Source: a bacterium
Lineage (GTDB): Bacteria; Bdellovibrionota_C; UBA2361; OMII01
Direction of reading: 5' to 3'
Length of the DNA stretch: 6,103 nucleotides
Assembly: GCA_017853915.1 (NCBI GenBank)
Contig: JAFMIS010000159.1
Location: 1-6,103, forward strand
In this document: in pieces, positions 5,880-6,103 of the stretch
Position numbering within the stretch: position 1 is the first letter of the stretch
Layout: each line of letters begins with the position of its first letter
Translations under genes and position numbers: made by a program
Notes under the pieces: model-generated
What the model was told of the DNA's origin: nothing
Seen by the model: only the letters and a program-made list of their open reading frames with translations
The model's database searches: none

Positions 5880-6103
5880 ATGAGGGCTATATTGTGCTCC
5901 TTTCTGGGATGCATGCTGCCCCTGATCTATATACGCGTAACGACCCTGTACTCTTTGGGATCGATGGACGGATTCGAAGTGCCCTGGTACCGAGACCACG
6001 ATTTTGGCCACGAGTACACCACTGCTGAACTCGTTCTGAGGGGTAGGAATCCATACGGCATAAAACTGGCCGACCAGTATGAGAAAAGGGGATTCACGTC
6101 CAC
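5880..6103 (+). CDS. Membrane protein, probable GT-C/GT87-like (DUF2029) glycosyltransferase, N-terminal part
   Basis: The frame is open to the end of the window, giving 74 codons of a longer gene. Residues 3-20 are hydrophobic (AILCSFLGCMLPLIYIRV) and look like a first transmembrane helix. Then comes an Asp/aromatic segment, YRDHDFGHEYTTAELVLRG, followed by RNPYG (56-60). The order 'helix, D-F-x-x-Y-x-x-A-x-x-x-L-x-G-x-NPY' is typical of the first extracytoplasmic loop of GT87/DUF2029-type polyprenyl-phosphate-sugar glycosyltransferases, where acidic residues in this loop are catalytic in the GT-C fold (family knowledge). The acceptor is unknown. The start is uncertain: the frame is open back to 5691, with in-frame ATGs at 5709, 5778, 5823 and 5880. 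None has a well-spaced Shine-Dalgarno; GGAG directly abuts 5778. I chose 5880 because it places the helix at the N terminus. The family call rests on a short stretch. Confidence 0.6.
   Translation, partial: MRAILCSFLGCMLPLIYIRVTTLYSLGSMDGFEVPWYRDHDFGHEYTTAELVLRGRNPYGIKLADQYEKRGFTS

Noticed and set aside
5789..6028. 79-codon plus-strand open frame near the window end
   Set aside because: The overlapping frame beginning at 5880 has a hydrophobic helix followed by the DF..Y..A...L.G.NPY pattern and stays open to the end, so it is the better gene. Both cannot be right.

Overview
The window is a bacterial chromosomal segment with all recognisable genes on the plus strand. It has moderate, slightly GC-rich composition, no introns, short gene gaps and several Shine-Dalgarno-like sites. 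It holds the end of one gene, three complete genes and the start of a fifth. A VLCAD-type acyl-CoA dehydrogenase beside an alpha/beta hydrolase, argH and a multi-FHA-like protein would fit a Gram-negative lineage of the former delta-proteobacteria type (Myxococcota, Bdellovibrionota or similar). That placement is inference with low confidence. No mobile element, CRISPR array, tRNA or rRNA was seen.

Layout. Positions 1-438 are the C-terminal part of an alpha/beta hydrolase, entering the window just before its nucleophile elbow. Three bases later (442-2190) comes a 582-residue acyl-CoA dehydrogenase of the very-long-chain type, probably translationally coupled to the hydrolase. A 56-base gap follows. 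It can fold into a hairpin that covers the only Shine-Dalgarno-like sequence of argH (2247-3659, argininosuccinate lyase, last step of arginine synthesis). After 42 bases comes a 626-residue protein (3702-5582) that I cannot name. It appears to carry three FHA-like beta modules, a short TPR-like helical stretch and a central EExxH...E segment resembling a degenerate zinc metallopeptidase. Positions 5583-5879 are noncoding or ambiguous and unusually rich in inverted repeats. From about 5880 a membrane protein of probable GT-C/GT87 (DUF2029-like) glycosyltransferase type begins and runs off the window.

How they relate. The hydrolase and dehydrogenase plausibly serve fatty-acyl or ester catabolism together. 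argH is a housekeeping gene that may be read from the same transcript, but it has its own structured leader. The FHA-like protein and the membrane protein have no evident metabolic link to these. The least explained items are the FHA/EExxH protein, the argH leader hairpin, the tandem palindromes over the start of the FHA gene, and the paired hairpins after its stop codon.
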